Shown here one piece after another: positions 17,008 to 26,277 of a stretch of 64,000 bases of DNA. The first letter of the stretch is position 1; every line of letters starts with the position of its first letter. Both the position numbers and the translations under genes were made by a program. The notes below the pieces were generated by a model that worked only from the letters and a program-made list of their open reading frames with translations, was not told where the DNA came from and did not search any database. This DNA comes from Actinomadura chibensis NBRC 106107 (GTDB taxonomy: Bacteria; Actinomycetota; Actinomycetes; Streptosporangiales; Streptosporangiaceae). Location: positions 1-64,000 of the forward strand of contig NZ_BCQP01000004.1 in the NCBI RefSeq assembly GCF_001552135.1, in the 5' to 3' direction.

Positions 17008-19890
17008 TTATTGGGATGGTTTCTCGGTGGCCGGGTGGGGCGGCTGGTCGGCGCGCAGGAGGGCTTGGGCTTCGCTGGCCTCGGGGGCGTTGAGGTCGGT
17101 GTAGAGGGTGAAGGCCTGCTGCGCGTGGTGGTGGGCCTGGTGTCCGTGGTGGGTCAGGGCCAGGCCCATGTGGGCCCGGGCCTGCTCGTAGTGGTCTCCT
17201 GTTTCGAAGGTCAGGGCCAGCGCCAGGCCGTGCTGCGCACGGGCTTCGGTGGTGTCACCGAGTTCGTTGAGCGCCTCGCCCAGGCCGTTGAGCGCCCGGG
17301 CCTGGCCGTTGCGGTCACCGAGCCGGCGGTAGAGCACCAAGGCCAGCCGGTGATGGTGGACGGCCTCCCTGGTCCGGCCCTGCCGTCCGAGGGGGAGGGC
17401 GAGGTTGGTCAGCGCGTCCGCCTCGCCGGCCCGGTCGCCGATCTCGCGGTAGAGCGCCAGGGCCTCCCGATGGTGCCGGACGGCCTGCTCGTGGCGGCCT
17501 TGGTGGTGGCGCACGTTGCCGAGGTTGCCGACGATGCGGGCCTCGCCGCGCTGATCGCCGAGCCCGCGGTAGCGGGCCAGCGCCTGCCGCGCGGTGCGGA
17601 CGGCCTGCTCGTGGTCGCCCTGCCGCCACTGGACCAGGCAGAGATTGCTCAGGGCGCGGGCCTCGCCCGCCGGGTCATCGCGGTCACGGTAGAGGGCCAG
17701 GGCTTGACGGCTGTGGTCGGCGGCCCGCTCGTACCGGCCCTGGCGCCAGTAGATGATGCCCAAGGTGCTCAAGGCCCGGGCCTGGCCGGAGCGGTCCCCG
17801 GTCGCCTGGAAGATCGCCAGGGCCTGCCGGGCGGCCTGGACGGCGTGCTCGTAGTGGCCCTGGTTCCAGTAGACGCCGCCCAGACTGGTCAGGAGGTGCG
17901 CGTCGCCGGTTCGGTCGCCGGTGGCCGCGGCAGCGCGCCGCGCGTGCCGGTAGATGGTCTGGGCGTCGGCCAGGTGTCCTCCGATGTCCAGGTAACGGAA
18001 CAGGGTGGCTGCCAGACGGGTCGCGTGTCGGGGCCAGCCGTGCGCGGCGCTGTGGGCGCACACGGCCACGAGGTCGTGCCGTTCGGCGTCCAGCCACGCC
18101 CGGGCGGCGGCCGGGTCGGACACCGGTGCGATGGGCGCGCGGACCGGCGGGACGCGAGGCCGGCGCCGCTCCTCAGCCGGATACAGGACGTTCATCGCGG
18201 CGCCCGCGGTGGCCAGGTAGTGGTCGAACAGGTCGGTGAGAGCCGAGTGGCGCTGGTGCTCGGACTCCTCGGCGGCGGTCTCGCTGGCGAAGGCCCGTGT
18301 CAGGTCATGGAACTGGTAGCGGTCGGGAGTGAACTGGTGCAGCAGGTGGGCGTCCAGCAGGTCTTCGCACAGCCGGTAGGCGCGTGCGGCGGTGGTGCCC
18401 GCGAGAGAGGCCGCGGCGTGGACGTCGGTGTCGGTGCCGGGGTGCAGTCCGAGGCGCCGGAACATCCGCCGCTGGTCGTCTGTCAGGCCGCGGTAGGAGA
18501 GCGCGAACGCGGCGGCGACATCGCGCTCCCCGTCGTCGAGCTCGGCGAGCGTGCCGTGCTGCTCGGCCAGCCGGTCTGCCAGGTGCGCCGCGGTCCACGC
18601 GGGCCGGGAGCGCAGGCGGGCGGCGGCGATCCGGATGGCCAGCGGGAGGCGGCCGCACAACTCCACCACCCGCTCGGCGGCGTCGCCATCGCCGGTGCGG
18701 ACGAGGCGGGATCCGGCGCCCGCGGTGAACAAGGCCAGCCCCTCGGCCGGGGAGAGCACGTCCAGGGACAAGGGCAGGGCCTCGTCCAGGGAGGTCAGTC
18801 GGCGGCGACTGGTCACCAGGACCAGGCAGTTCGCCTCCGCGGGCAGCAGCGGACGGACGTGCTCCGCGTCGGTGGCGTTGTCGAGCACGATCAGGGTCCT
18901 GCTGCCGGTCAGGCGGCTGCGGTAGAGCGCGGCGCGTCCGTCCACGTCGTGGGGGATCCGCTCGCCGGGCACCCCGAGCGCGTGCAGGAGCCGCCCGAGC
19001 GCCTCCCCCGGGCTCACCGGGGGGATCGAGTGCGTGTACCCGTGCAGATCCAGGAACAGGCATCCGTCGGTGAACCGGTCCGCGAGGCGGTGGGCGGCGT
19101 GCACGGCCAGCGTCGTCTTGCCGACTCCGGCCATGCCGTCGATCGCGCAGATCGCCGCCGTCCCCGCCGGACGGTCCGGCTCGGTCGCCGAATCCAGCAA
19201 TCGTGCCAGTTCACCGCGCCGACCGGTGAAATGCGCCGCCACCGCCGGTAATTGCCTTGGAGGCGACTGCCGTTCACCCGGCGGAGGGGGCGTTCGCGCT
19301 GCCGCGTCCACTTCGGGAAACGGATCGTCGGGCAAGCGGACCCAGGCGTCGGTTTCGGTCTCCTTCACCGAGACCCGGATCCTGCGATAGGAGCCGGGCG
19401 CGCTTCGCGGCACATGCCGCACGACCGAGGCGTAGAGCAAGTCAGAGACGACCAGTGCGAGGAGCCCCGACGAGTGCGCCAGAATCCGCTTGAACGGCTC
19501 GGCCTCCAGGAGCCGGAACGCCAGGTTGATCGCGGTGCCGGCCACGCCGTAGTCGTCATGCCGGACTTCCCCGGCGTGCGCCGCCACCCGCAGCCGGATC
19601 CGGGTCCGCCGATCCCGCGTCCGGTCATGGGCGGCCAGTTCCGCGGCGAGCCGCACGGGAAGATCGGTGACCAGGACCTCTTTGGACACCTCGGACGGCA
19701 CCAGTATGAGAGCGCCGTCGCCGCGGTCCTCGCGATAGCAGCCCTGCCACGGCACTCCCGACCCGTCGAAGGCCGCGGAAAGCACCCCGTAGAGTCCCGC
19801 GCGAATCGCGAGCCGGTCGGCGTCGGTCCTGCCTGGATCCCCGAAGCTCTCGATGTCGACGCAGACGATCGATCGGTGCACCAAGCTCAT
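17008..19890 (-). CDS. STAND NTPase: class III cyclase-like domain + NB-ARC + TPR
   Basis: This 960-residue protein has three parts. Residues 1-180 resemble a class III nucleotide cyclase: Asp12 in VCVDIESF, Asp58 in RGDGAL, and Asn122/Arg126 in INLAFRL match the metal and transition-state positions, with Glu54 where adenylyl cyclases carry Lys. Residues 220-560 are NB-ARC, with Walker A GMAGVGKTT at 252-260 and Walker B TLIVLDNA. Residues about 610-930 are TPR repeats of the G-x-A-x-ALxxLG type. Such proteins sense a ligand via the TPRs and switch an N-terminal effector. It sits upstream of the HEPN gene on the same strand. A plain regulator is the alternative. Confidence 0.8.
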   Translation of the reverse strand: MSLVHRSIVCVDIESFGDPGRTDADRLAIRAGLYGVLSAAFDGSGVPWQGCYREDRGDGALILVPSEVSKEVLVTDLPVRLAAELAAHDRTRDRRTRIRLRVAAHAGEVRHDDYGVAGTAINLAFRLLEAEPFKRILAHSSGLLALVVSDLLYASVVRHVPRSAPGSYRRIRVSVKETETDAWVRLPDDPFPEVDAAARTPPPPGERQSPPRQLPAVAAHFTGRRGELARLLDSATEPDRPAGTAAICAIDGMAGVGKTTLAVHAAHRLADRFTDGCLFLDLHGYTHSIPPVSPGEALGRLLHALGVPGERIPHDVDGRAALYRSRLTGSRTLIVLDNATDAEHVRPLLPAEANCLVLVTSRRRLTSLDEALPLSLDVLSPAEGLALFTAGAGSRLVRTGDGDAAERVVELCGRLPLAIRIAAARLRSRPAWTAAHLADRLAEQHGTLAELDDGERDVAAAFALSYRGLTDDQRRMFRRLGLHPGTDTDVHAAASLAGTTAARAYRLCEDLLDAHLLHQFTPDRYQFHDLTRAFASETAAEESEHQRHSALTDLFDHYLATAGAAMNVLYPAEERRRPRVPPVRAPIAPVSDPAAARAWLDAERHDLVAVCAHSAAHGWPRHATRLAATLFRYLDIGGHLADAQTIYRHARRAAAATGDRTGDAHLLTSLGGVYWNQGHYEHAVQAARQALAIFQATGDRSGQARALSTLGIIYWRQGRYERAADHSRQALALYRDRDDPAGEARALSNLCLVQWRQGDHEQAVRTARQALARYRGLGDQRGEARIVGNLGNVRHHQGRHEQAVRHHREALALYREIGDRAGEADALTNLALPLGRQGRTREAVHHHRLALVLYRRLGDRNGQARALNGLGEALNELGDTTEARAQHGLALALTFETGDHYEQARAHMGLALTHHGHQAHHHAQQAFTLYTDLNAPEASEAQALLRADQPPHPATEKPSQ

Positions 19891-20051
19891 GCCGCCAGGC
19901 TCCCGAACAAAGGCGATGGATCGGCCCGGCTTCCTCGACGAGCCGGGCCACGGGTCGAGCCTACTGCTCGGGGCGCCCGCGAATGCGGCGGACGAGGGGA
20001 GTCAATCGCTCAACTCGCCTGCCATCGAATTGACGTCCTGATGCTTCTTGC

Positions 20052-21305
20052 TCAGGAGTGTTCGTTGAGGGTTCGCAGGGTGGTGACGTTCAGGAGGAGG
20101 TTTGGGGAACCCGGGCCTGGGTCGGAGATGACGTTGGGTTGTGCTGCTTTCACTACCGCGTTCCGTGCTTCTTGCGGTGTCGCGTTCGGGTGGGTCTCCA
20201 GGTAGATCGCCAGGGCTCCGGCCGCGTGGGGCGTGGCCATCGAGGTGCCGCCCAGGACCGTCGAGCCTGTGTCGGACTGGTAGTCCGCTGAGGTGATTTC
20301 GCCGCCCGGGGCGAACAGGTCCAGGCAGGGGCCGAAGTTGGAGAAGGCCGATACCCAGTCGCCTTCGTCCGTTGAGCCGAGGGTGACCGCTTCGGGGACG
20401 TCGCCGGGCGCGTCGCAGCCGCTCCTGGAGTCGTTTCCGGCGGCGATCGCGAACTGGACGCCCGCGCGGATCGCGCCCCGGGTCGCCTCGCGGAACGCCT
20501 GCGGTTCGGGGTTGGGCGGGTCGGAACCGATGCTCATATTGCCGACGGCCGGTTTCCGGGCGTTCTTCGCCACCCATTCCAGGCCCTGGATCGCGTAGCG
20601 GTCGGGGGAGTAGCCGTCGCAGTCGAGGACGCGCACCGCGACGATTCTCGCGCCCTTGGCCACGCCGTATTCTCTGCCGCCGACCGTGCCCGCGACGTGG
20701 GTGCCGTGCCCGTGGCAGTCCTGGGCGGTGGTGTCCTTGTCGACGAAGTCGTAGCCGTCGACCGCCCTGCCCTCGAACGTGCGGTGGCTGATCCGGACTC
20801 CGGTGTCCAGGACGTAGACGCTGACGCCGGCTCCGGTGCCCGGGTAGTTGTACGCGCGGTCTTGTTTGCCGTCCACGCGGTCCGTGCCCCAAGAAGGGGG
20901 ATTCAGCTGGGTGCCGCCTTCTTCCGTGTGGACCATGACCGACTTCTGCACGTACCGCACCGCCGGGTCCGCGGCCAGGCGCCGGGCCTGGGCGGCGGTC
21001 ATGTCGGCGGCGTAGCCGCGAAGGACGGCGCTGAAGACGGCTTGGACGGAGCCGCCGTAGCGGCGGGTCAGGCCGTCCGCCTCGGCGGCCACCGGGGCGT
21101 CGGCGCCGGGGGCGAGGGACGTCGCGCCCCTCAGGGCCACGATGTACTGGCCGTCGACCGTGCCGGGCGAGTCCGCGTTGACGACGTGGCCCTCGGGGGC
21201 GGCGGCGCGCGCGGGAGCGCCGAGGGCGCCGACGCCCAGGAGCGCGGCGACCGCGAGCAGAAGCGGGCGCTGGTGTCTTCGGGGTCTGCGGATCGTTCGC
21301 GGCAT
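20052..21305 (-). CDS. Secreted S8 subtilisin-like protease (proteinase K group)
   Basis: The 417-residue preproprotein has a Sec signal (RRHQRPLLLAVAALLGVGAL, cleavage near ARA-AAP at about 34), an I9 inhibitor propeptide at about 50-128 (GQYIVALRG ... VRYVQKSVMV) and a catalytic domain. The triad is Asp167 (VLDTGV), His200 (GHGTHVAGT) and Ser355 (GGTSMATPH), with the oxyanion Asn in AIAAGNDS. It is most like aqualysin/proteinase K subtilisins but lacks a C-terminal P or CBM domain. ATG 21305 is chosen over 21323 because GGAGG lies 5 nt before it. It is an extracellular nutritional protease. Confidence 0.93.
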   Translation of the reverse strand: MPRTIRRPRRHQRPLLLAVAALLGVGALGAPARAAAPEGHVVNADSPGTVDGQYIVALRGATSLAPGADAPVAAEADGLTRRYGGSVQAVFSAVLRGYAADMTAAQARRLAADPAVRYVQKSVMVHTEEGGTQLNPPSWGTDRVDGKQDRAYNYPGTGAGVSVYVLDTGVRISHRTFEGRAVDGYDFVDKDTTAQDCHGHGTHVAGTVGGREYGVAKGARIVAVRVLDCDGYSPDRYAIQGLEWVAKNARKPAVGNMSIGSDPPNPEPQAFREATRGAIRAGVQFAIAAGNDSRSGCDAPGDVPEAVTLGSTDEGDWVSAFSNFGPCLDLFAPGGEITSADYQSDTGSTVLGGTSMATPHAAGALAIYLETHPNATPQEARNAVVKAAQPNVISDPGPGSPNLLLNVTTLRTLNEHS

Positions 21306-21480
21306 GGCTGCCTCCATGTCCACGGCGCGGACGGCGGGGAGCCGCGCCGCCGGGCCACCACGGTAGGGTTCCGGCCCACGGCGAACAATCCGACATAACT
21401 GACTAAAAGGGATGCGGTCTCCGGCAGGTTCTCGCGCTTGCCGTGCTTGGACGGCACCCGTGCCCGGACGGCACCGGCCC

Positions 21481-22383
21481 CTAGCCGACCACCAGGACGA
21501 GCTTCCCGCGGACGTGGCCCCGCTCGCCCAGGCGGTGCGCCTCCGCGACCCCGCCGAGGGGGAACGTCCGGGTGGCCGGGGGCGCGAACCGGCCGGACTC
21601 GATGAGGTCGCCCACCTCGCCGATCGCGTGGACGGCGCGTCCCGCGTCGCCGCTGCTGAACCTCACCCCGTGCTCCCGGGCGCCGGCGAAGTCGGCCAGC
21701 GTGACGACGTGGCCGGGGCCGCCCGCGAGGTCGATCAGTTCGGGCAGGACTCCGCGTCCGGCGACGTCCAGCGCCAGGTCGACTCCGCCGGGCGCCAGCG
21801 CCCGCACCCGGTCGGTCATGCCCTCCCCGTAGGCGACGGGCTCCGCGCCCAGCGAGCGGAGGTGGTCGTGGTTGGACGGGCTCGCCGTGCCGATCACGCG
21901 GGCGCCGCGCGCCACGGCGAGCTGGATCGCGGCCCCGCCGACGCTCCCGGACGCGCCGTTCACGAGCAGCCGAGCGCCCGGCCCCGCGCCGAGCTGGTCG
22001 AGCGCGCGGGTGGCCGTCTCGACGGCCGCCGGGAGCGCGGCGGCGGTCGCGAAGTCGAGCGACGGCGGGATCGGCGCGTAGTGGGACAGCACCGCCAGCT
22101 CGGCCTGCGCCGCGCCCGCGGAGGACAAGCCGAACACGCGGTCGCCGATGGCCACGTCCGCGACGGCCTCGCCGAGTTCGTCCACGATCCCGGCGGCCTC
22201 GTAGCCGAGGGTCTGCGGGAGTTCCTCGTCCATCAGGCCCTGGCGCTTCTTCCAGTCGCTCGGGTTGACCCCGGCCGCGCGCACCGCGATCCGGACCTCG
22301 CCGGGACCCGGACGCGGATCGGGCAGCTCGACGATCTCCAGGACCTCCGGGCCGCCGAACCGGCTGAAACCGACCGCCTTCAT
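21481..22383 (-). CDS. NADP-dependent zinc-free MDR oxidoreductase (quinone reductase-like)
   Basis: A 300-residue medium-chain dehydrogenase/reductase beginning MKAVGFSRFGGPEVLEI, with the GroES-like N-domain and the nucleotide-binding turn GASGSVGGAAIQLA near residue 145. The structural and catalytic zinc cysteines are absent, placing it with quinone oxidoreductases and enoyl reductases. It probably reduces quinones or enones with NADPH. ATG 22383 has GGAG 8 nt upstream. It is divergent from the kinase gene, with 140 bp between them. Confidence 0.9.
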   Translation of the reverse strand: MKAVGFSRFGGPEVLEIVELPDPRPGPGEVRIAVRAAGVNPSDWKKRQGLMDEELPQTLGYEAAGIVDELGEAVADVAIGDRVFGLSSAGAAQAELAVLSHYAPIPPSLDFATAAALPAAVETATRALDQLGAGPGARLLVNGASGSVGGAAIQLAVARGARVIGTASPSNHDHLRSLGAEPVAYGEGMTDRVRALAPGGVDLALDVAGRGVLPELIDLAGGPGHVVTLADFAGAREHGVRFSSGDAGRAVHAIGEVGDLIESGRFAPPATRTFPLGGVAEAHRLGERGHVRGKLVLVVG

Positions 22384-22523
22384 CCTTCGCTCCGATCCTG
22401 GCCCGGGCACCCGCGTACCCGCACATCATCTCCCGCTGGAACGCGCCCCATGCGAGCGTTTGCGATGGACGTTGCGCGGTGGTGTGATTTCTTCCGGTCC
22501 GGCCGCCGAACGAGGGGACAGGC

Positions 22524-24464
22524 ATGGAATCCGGAGCCGTGCTCGACGGCAGGTACCGGCTCACCGCGCGGCTCGGCGAGGGCGGCATGGGCGAGGTGTG
22601 GGCCGCCGACGACGTCCAGCTCCGGCGGCGGGTCGCGGTGAAGATCGTGCTGGCCGGACGGGGCGCGCCCGCGCTGTCCGAGCGGTTACGGCGGGAGGCG
22701 GAGAACGCGGCGCGGCTCCAGCACCCCGGGATCACCGTCGTCCACGACATCGGGCAGCACGACGGCCACCCGTACTTCGTGATGGAGCTGCTCGACGGCA
22801 CCGACTTCGCCGCGATCCTCGCCGCCAGTCCCGGCGGCCTTCCGGTCGAGCGCGTGCTGGAGACGGGCGTCGCGGTCGCCGAGGCGCTCGCCTACGCGCA
22901 CGGCCGGGGCGTCGTGCACCGCGACGTCAAGCCCGCCAACCTGATGGCGACGGCGGGCGGCGTGAAGATCTGCGACTTCGGGATATCCCGGTCCGCGGAG
23001 GCGGCGGGCGAGCTCACCGCGCCGGGAAGCATGCTCGGCACGCCGGACTACATGGCGCCCGAGCAGTACGAGGGCCGCCCCGCCGACGCCCGCACCGACC
23101 TCTACGCCTTCGGCTGCACCCTCTACGCGCTGCTGGCCGGGCGCCCGCCGTTCGAGGGCCCGACGATGCCCGCGCTGATGCGGCAGCACCTCACCGTCGA
23201 TCCGCCGCCGCCGTCCGCGACCAGGCCGGGGATCCCCGCCGAGCTGGACCGGCTCGTCCTGTGGATGACGGCGAAGAACCCCGCCGACCGTCCCGCCTCC
23301 GCCGAGGACGTCGCCGGACGGCTCCGCGCCCTCGCCGCCGCGGCCGCAGTCCCGGCCGCTCCCGGGTTCCCCGCCGGGCCGGTGCTTTTCCCGGCGCCCG
23401 CGCCGTTCCCGCAGGCCGTCCCGCCCGGGACGCCCCCTCCTCCGGCCGCCGCGATGCCGCCGCCCGCGCGCCCGCCCGCGCCGCGGAATCCGCGGCGGCG
23501 CGCGTTCCTGATCGGCGGGCTCGTCCTCGTGGGCGGGGCCGCCGCCGCGGGCGGCGCGCTGGTGGCGCTGGACCCGTTCGGGTCCGAGTCCGCGAAGGTG
23601 CTCGAAGGGCACACCGAGGACGTCCAGGCGGTCGCGTTCAGCCCGGACGGTAGGACGCTCGCCTCCGGCGGCGAGGACCACACGGTCCGGCTGTGGGACG
23701 TGGCGGCCGAACGCCCCGTCGCCGTCCTCGACGACTACCCCGACCGGGTGGACGCGGTCGCGTTCAGCCCGGACGGGCGGCTCCTCGCCGCCGGAGGCTC
23801 CGGCGGCACCGTGGTGCTCTGGGACATGGGCACGAGGCGCGCGGTCGCGACGCTCGGGAACGGCGGCGTGCAGGTCGGGGCGCTCGCCTTCAGCCCGAAC
23901 GGCAAGGCCCTCGCGGTCGGCGGCGACGGCGGCGCCACCGTGAAGCTGTGGAACCCGGCGACCCGGCGCCTCGTCGCCGGGTACGGCAACGCGGCCTACA
24001 CGGGCGAGTCGGTGGCGTTCAGCCCGGACGGCCGGACGCTCGCGGCGGGCGGCCACGACGCCCCGACCGTGCTGTGGGACGTGGCGACCCGCCGCCGCAT
24101 CACGGACTTCGACGGCCAGGACGCGACGGCGTTCGCCGTGGCGTTCAGCCGCGACGGCAAAACGCTCGCGGTCGGCGGGACGGACAGCAAGGTGCGGCTC
24201 CGCAGCGTCGCCACCAAGCAGGTGACCGGCACGTTCGACGCCCCCGGCAACTGGGTCAAGTCGCTCGCCTACAGCCCGGACGGGAAGTACCTCGCGGCCG
24301 GTGACGCCGACGGCACGACCTGGGTGTGGGACCTCGCCACCAACGAGGCGAGGACGTTCAAGGTCCGCGTGATGACGGTCGAGTCGGTCGCGTTCAGCCC
24401 GGACGGCGGGACGCTCGCCACCGGGCACGTCGACCACAAGGTGCGCCTCTGGAAGGTGCGCTGA
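22524..24464 (+). CDS. Membrane Ser/Thr protein kinase with extracytoplasmic WD40 propeller
   Basis: The 646-residue protein has an active Hanks-type kinase at 10-270: glycine loop GEGGMGEVW, Lys40, HRDVKPANL (Asp134), DFG 151-153 and APEQ near 180. A Pro/Ala linker leads to one membrane helix at about 327-348. Residues 359-646 form about seven WD40 repeats, each with an AFSPDGRTLA-like core and LWD ending. The propeller should lie outside the membrane and sense a ligand or partner. The neighbouring SARP regulator suggests an AfsK/AfsR-like arrangement; that link is inference. Confidence 0.92.
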   Translation: MESGAVLDGRYRLTARLGEGGMGEVWAADDVQLRRRVAVKIVLAGRGAPALSERLRREAENAARLQHPGITVVHDIGQHDGHPYFVMELLDGTDFAAILAASPGGLPVERVLETGVAVAEALAYAHGRGVVHRDVKPANLMATAGGVKICDFGISRSAEAAGELTAPGSMLGTPDYMAPEQYEGRPADARTDLYAFGCTLYALLAGRPPFEGPTMPALMRQHLTVDPPPPSATRPGIPAELDRLVLWMTAKNPADRPASAEDVAGRLRALAAAAAVPAAPGFPAGPVLFPAPAPFPQAVPPGTPPPPAAAMPPPARPPAPRNPRRRAFLIGGLVLVGGAAAAGGALVALDPFGSESAKVLEGHTEDVQAVAFSPDGRTLASGGEDHTVRLWDVAAERPVAVLDDYPDRVDAVAFSPDGRLLAAGGSGGTVVLWDMGTRRAVATLGNGGVQVGALAFSPNGKALAVGGDGGATVKLWNPATRRLVAGYGNAAYTGESVAFSPDGRTLAAGGHDAPTVLWDVATRRRITDFDGQDATAFAVAFSRDGKTLAVGGTDSKVRLRSVATKQVTGTFDAPGNWVKSLAYSPDGKYLAAGDADGTTWVWDLATNEARTFKVRVMTVESVAFSPDGGTLATGHVDHKVRLWKVR

Positions 24465-24672
24465 CAGGGGAAGCCGGAGCTGAACGGACGGGGCCGCGTG
24501 CCCGCGTCCACGTCGCCGCCCTGAACGGCTTGGAACGGATTTTGCCCGGCGGCGCGAACCCGGCTCGGCGGGCCGCCCGTCTACCGTGCCGGGGGTTCCC
24601 CGCGCGCCGGGCCCACGGCGTCCACCCCGCGATCGTCCACGCATGACCGCCACGGAAGGGGTGACGCGACGG

Positions 24673-25563
24673 GTGACGGACCGCGCGCAGTTTCACATCT
24701 TGGGCCCGCTCCGCGCCGGGGTGCGGGAGCGGCCGGTCGACCTCGGCGGCGGCCGGTCCCGGCTGGTGCTGGCCGCGCTGCTCCTCGAACCCGACCGGCC
24801 GGTCCCGGTCGAGCGGCTGGTGGACGCCGTGTGGCCGGACGGCCCTCCGGCGTCCGCCCGCACCCAGATCGCCATCGCCGTGTCGGGGCTGCGGCGCGCC
24901 TTCCGCGCGGCGGGCGGCGGCGCCGGCGCCGGAGCCGGTGCGGGGGACGTGATCGAGACCGTCCGGCCGGGGTACCGCGTCCCGGCCGGGGCGGGGACGA
25001 TCGACGCGCTCGCCGCCGCCGACGAGATCGCGGCGGCGCGCCGGGACGCGGCGGCCGGACGCCTCGCCGACGCCGCCGGGCGGTTCCGCGCCGCGCTCGC
25101 CCGCTGGGACGGCCCCGCCCTCGCCGGGCTCACCGGCCCGCACATCGAGGCGGGCGCGGCCCGCTGGGACGAGCTGCGCCTGACCGCGACGGAGGAGGCC
25201 GCGCAGGTCGACCTGGCGCTCGGCCGGCACCGCGAGCTGGTCGGCGACCTCATCGGCCCGGTGGGGGAGCACCCGTACCGGGAGCGGCTGCGCGTCCTGC
25301 TGATGCTGGCGCTGGCGCGGGCGGGACGGCGGAGCGAGGCCCTCGACGTGTACCGGGAGGGACGCCGCAGGCTGGCCGGGGAGCTGGGCCTTGAGCCCGG
25401 ACGCGAGCTGCGGGACGTCCACGCCGCCATCCTGCGGGACGACCCGGCGACGCACCCGCTGCCGCCGGCCGTCCCGGCGCCGGTCGCGTGCGGGTCGCCG
25501 CGCGAGCGGGCGCTGCGCTGGCGGCGGACGGCGGGCCCGTGGCGCGCCGCGCGCGGCCGCTGA
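24673..25563 (+). CDS. SARP-family transcriptional regulator (AfsR/DnrI-like)
   Basis: A stand-alone regulator of 296 residues. The N-terminal OmpR-like winged helix begins FHILGPL and contains RSRLVLAALLLEPDRPVPVERLVDAVWPD; the bacterial transcriptional activation domain covers about residues 110-250 (DELRLTATEEAAQVDLALG, HPYRERLRVLLMLAL, LGLEPGRELRDVHAAIL). There is no NB-ARC. GTG 24673 is chosen because GGAAGGGG lies 11 nt upstream and it gives the usual SARP start; ATG 24643 and GTG 24661 are alternatives. SARPs activate antibiotic clusters, but none is in the window, so targets are elsewhere. Confidence 0.85.
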   Translation: MTDRAQFHILGPLRAGVRERPVDLGGGRSRLVLAALLLEPDRPVPVERLVDAVWPDGPPASARTQIAIAVSGLRRAFRAAGGGAGAGAGAGDVIETVRPGYRVPAGAGTIDALAAADEIAAARRDAAAGRLADAAGRFRAALARWDGPALAGLTGPHIEAGAARWDELRLTATEEAAQVDLALGRHRELVGDLIGPVGEHPYRERLRVLLMLALARAGRRSEALDVYREGRRRLAGELGLEPGRELRDVHAAILRDDPATHPLPPAVPAPVACGSPRERALRWRRTAGPWRAARGR

Positions 25564-25566
25564 CGG

Positions 25567-25605
25567 CGGAAGGCCGCCGAGGGCGCGGCACTCGGCGGCC
25601 TTCCG
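25567..25605 (+). terminator. 15-bp perfect hairpin after the SARP gene
   Basis: Arms 25567-25581 and 25591-25605 are exact reverse complements (CGGAAGGCCGCCGAG) with a 9-nt loop, starting 4 bp after the SARP stop. It should terminate SARP transcription and, being symmetrical, could also act on the opposite strand. Confidence 0.82.
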
Positions 25606-25683
25606 GGGGTGAACCGGGATCGGTGACGTCCCCGGCTCACCCGTTCGTGGGAGCGCAGGCGCGTCCGGTGCCCGGGCCGTCCC

Positions 25684-26079
25684 CTACCCCGACCACTTGT
25701 GCGAGCGGATCGACAGGTTGGCCGCGTTCACCGGCTGGGGCGTGACCGGCAGCGGGTCGGAGATCTGCCCCGAGTAGTTCGCGTACCGGTAGAACCTGAC
25801 CTTGTTGTACGGGTCGCCCGCGTACCCGTTGTTCCAGACGCTGTTGACCCTGAAGCCGTGCGGCCTGCACTGCACCGCGCCGCCCTGCCAGTCGGGGTCG
25901 TCGCCGTCCCAGTTGCAGCGGGTGCCGGTGGCGTTCGGGCCGCTCCACACGCACACGTCGCCCTTCGGGCACGTGCCCGCGGTGGCGGTGGTCGCGGCCG
26001 CCGCCGCGGCCGAGGGCGCGGCGGCGACGGCCCCCGCCGCCACCGCCCCGGCCAGCAGCCAGGTTCGGATCCTGCTCAT
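25684..26079 (-). CDS. Secreted peptidase-inhibitor family I36 protein
   Basis: A 131-residue exported protein: Sec signal up to about residue 30 (WLLAGAVAAGAVAAAPSAAAAA), then CPKGDVCVWSGPNATGTRC, the hallmark of the I36/SMI-like beta-gamma-crystallin-type fold, ending in FYRYANYSGQISDPL. Four cysteines likely form two disulfides. Family members inhibit metalloproteases, but most actinomycete homologues are untested. It is divergent from mrpA with a 198-bp gap that holds no further recognisable gene. Confidence 0.85.
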   Translation of the reverse strand: MSRIRTWLLAGAVAAGAVAAAPSAAAAAATTATAGTCPKGDVCVWSGPNATGTRCNWDGDDPDWQGGAVQCRPHGFRVNSVWNNGYAGDPYNKVRFYRYANYSGQISDPLPVTPQPVNAANLSIRSHKWSG

Positions 26080-26277
26080 CTCGTTCCCCGTTCGTCGCGG
26101 CGCGGCCCGGTGGGCGGGCGGCGCCTTCGTGGACGCGTCCGACGCTACGGGCGGGCGTTATCGAAGCCTTATCGGCCGCGCCGGGCGGCCGTCCGGGGCG
26201 GCGCGGCGCGCCGTTTCGGGGACGCTGGCCGGGTAGATCATCCAGCGACATGCCAGGCGGAGGGGGGCTGCGGCGGC

